In this document: piece after piece, positions 63,358 to 64,000 of the stretch
How positions within the stretch are numbered: the first letter of the stretch is position 1
Layout of the letters: each line of letters begins with the position of its first letter
NCBI GenBank assembly: GCA_902825945.1
Contig: CADECY010000031.1
Coordinates: 1-64,000 of the forward strand
Length of the DNA stretch: 64,000 nt
Direction: 5' to 3'
From: an uncultured Acidobacteriota bacterium
GTDB taxonomy: Bacteria; Acidobacteriota; Terriglobia; Bryobacterales; Bryobacteraceae
Translations under genes and position numbers: made by a program
The notes under the pieces: generated by a model
What the model saw: the letters and a program-made list of their open reading frames with translations, nothing else
What the model was told of the DNA's origin: nothing
Databases searched by the model: none

Positions 63358-64000
63358 CATCCGGCTTGGTGTCGCTCTTCGAGTAGAGATCGTACTGGTT
63401 GAACTCGCGGACCCAATGGAACATTTCGCGATCGTGTCCATCCATCAGGTGCTGATAGGCGCCCTCGCGATGGCACGGGTAGAACGAGTGGTAGCGCAGC
63501 ATGTAGAGCGCTTCCTCCGGAAGGTACGGCTTCATGACGTGATACATGTACTCGTCATGCCCCCACGACATGTGGACTCTACGGAGCCCGCAATTGCGCT
63601 CGTAGATACCGCACTCGGTCTGGAGTTCGGGGCGCTGTGAATCGGGATTCGCGCGGAAGTAGTCGTGATAGACGATCTTGTCCGACCAGGCGCATCCAAC
63701 CGGGAACGTATCGCCGACCACGGCCCATTGCGGTTCACCGAACACGGCGAGCATCTTGCCCACATCGTGCAGAAGGCCGGTGAGAATGAACCATCGCGGA
63801 CGCCCGTCGCGCCGCGCCGATTCCGCCGTCTGAATCGCGTGATCGGTCTGCGAAAGGTCGGTATCGGGATCGGAATCATCGACGAGCTTATTGAGCTCCT
63901 CCATCGCCTCCCACACGCTCATCACGCGGCGGCGGAGGGGCAGGTATTCCTTTTCCTTGGCAAGAACGAAGTCGAGCGTTTGGAGACCGTGGTTCTGCTG
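63290..64000 (-). CDS. myo-inositol oxygenase (5' end outside window)
   Basis: About 237 residues of the C-terminal and central part are present, and the frame is open to the window edge ([19 protein letters not shown] continuing inward). It resembles the di-iron enzyme that converts myo-inositol to D-glucuronate with O2. Matches are [20 protein letters not shown], the HD motif [53 protein letters not shown] and a final [11 protein letters not shown]. These include the iron-binding His and Asp residues. The start codon is upstream of the window. Its 3' end overlaps the convergent FG-GAP-like gene by 68 bases. Confidence 0.9.
   Translation of the reverse strand, partial: QQNHGLQTLDFVLAKEKEYLPLRRRVMSVWEAMEELNKLVDDSDPDTDLSQTDHAIQTAESARRDGRPRWFILTGLLHDVGKMLAVFGEPQWAVVGDTFPVGCAWSDKIVYHDYFRANPDSQRPELQTECGIYERNCGLRRVHMSWGHDEYMYHVMKPYLPEEALYMLRYHSFYPCHREGAYQHLMDGHDREMFHWVREFNQYDLYSKSDTKPDAKALMPYYRELVSSYLPDQIQW

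Overview
The window is high-GC bacterial DNA that reads as Acidobacteriota, most likely Bryobacterales/Solibacteraceae. This is inferred from gene content, because no rRNA gene is present. The clues are three very large Oar-like TonB-dependent receptors with an N-terminal CarboxypepD_reg/Cna-B-type domain, two sets of Tat-exported DUF1501 proteins paired with cytochrome-c/DUF1549/DUF1553 (PSD1) proteins, Tat-leader Gfo/Idh/MocA and SelA-like enzymes, and ThuA-like and ceramidase-like secreted proteins. Coding density is very high and many neighbours overlap by ATGA or GTGA. I see no tRNA, rRNA, CRISPR array, insertion sequence or integrase.

Layout. 1-6721: end of a copper-monooxygenase-like protein, then an iron-uptake pair (siderophore receptor and PepSY membrane protein) behind two near-identical palindromes, then a dehydrogenase/SDR/ThuA group. 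6722-7298: the only long gene-poor stretch. 7299-13467: an Oar-like receptor, a class II photolyase and a radical SAM/SPASM protein. 13668-20473: a subtilase, a 99-residue protein and an M14 carboxypeptidase. The two proteases lack signal peptides and share a carboxy-terminal module of about 610 residues containing a VWA domain. 20506-22681: a stand-alone B12-binding domain, a NYN/LOTUS protein and RidA. 22686-25697: a multi-PAS hybrid histidine kinase split by an in-frame TGA. 25831-28308: a SelA-like PLP enzyme and a Fic protein with a DNA-binding-like tail. 28456-32519: a DUF1501/PSD1 pair. 32554-35882: a small defence-type island, with a SEFIR-STAND NTPase and a WH-TPR partner in overlapping genes, followed by a convergent DUF433/DUF5615 toxin-antitoxin pair. 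35935-37263: a ceramidase-like secreted protein. 37285-42398: a tight seven-gene minus-strand operon (MacB-like ABC transporter, outer-membrane barrel, FMN-binding-like lipoprotein, OB-fold-like protein, and His- or Cys-rich small exported proteins). 42551-55686: a plus-strand locus bounded by two Oar-like receptors, enclosing an exported HpcH-type aldolase, a PSD1 protein, a propeller protein and DUF1501. 55727-59784: murB, an alpha/alpha-toroid-like protein and a Gfo/Idh/MocA oxidoreductase on the minus strand. 59815-64000: DUF2461, a CHASE2 histidine kinase, an FG-GAP-like protein and the end of a myo-inositol oxygenase.

Two loci stand out. The first is the paired leaderless proteases that share a VWA module and a cysteine-bearing carboxy-terminal tail, with a small protein encoded between them. 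The second is the two-gene SEFIR-STAND/TPR system, which looks like an NLR-type immune receptor split exactly between the NTPase and the winged-helix/repeat part. The seven-gene envelope operon is a third candidate for an undescribed system, probably metal- or redox-related.
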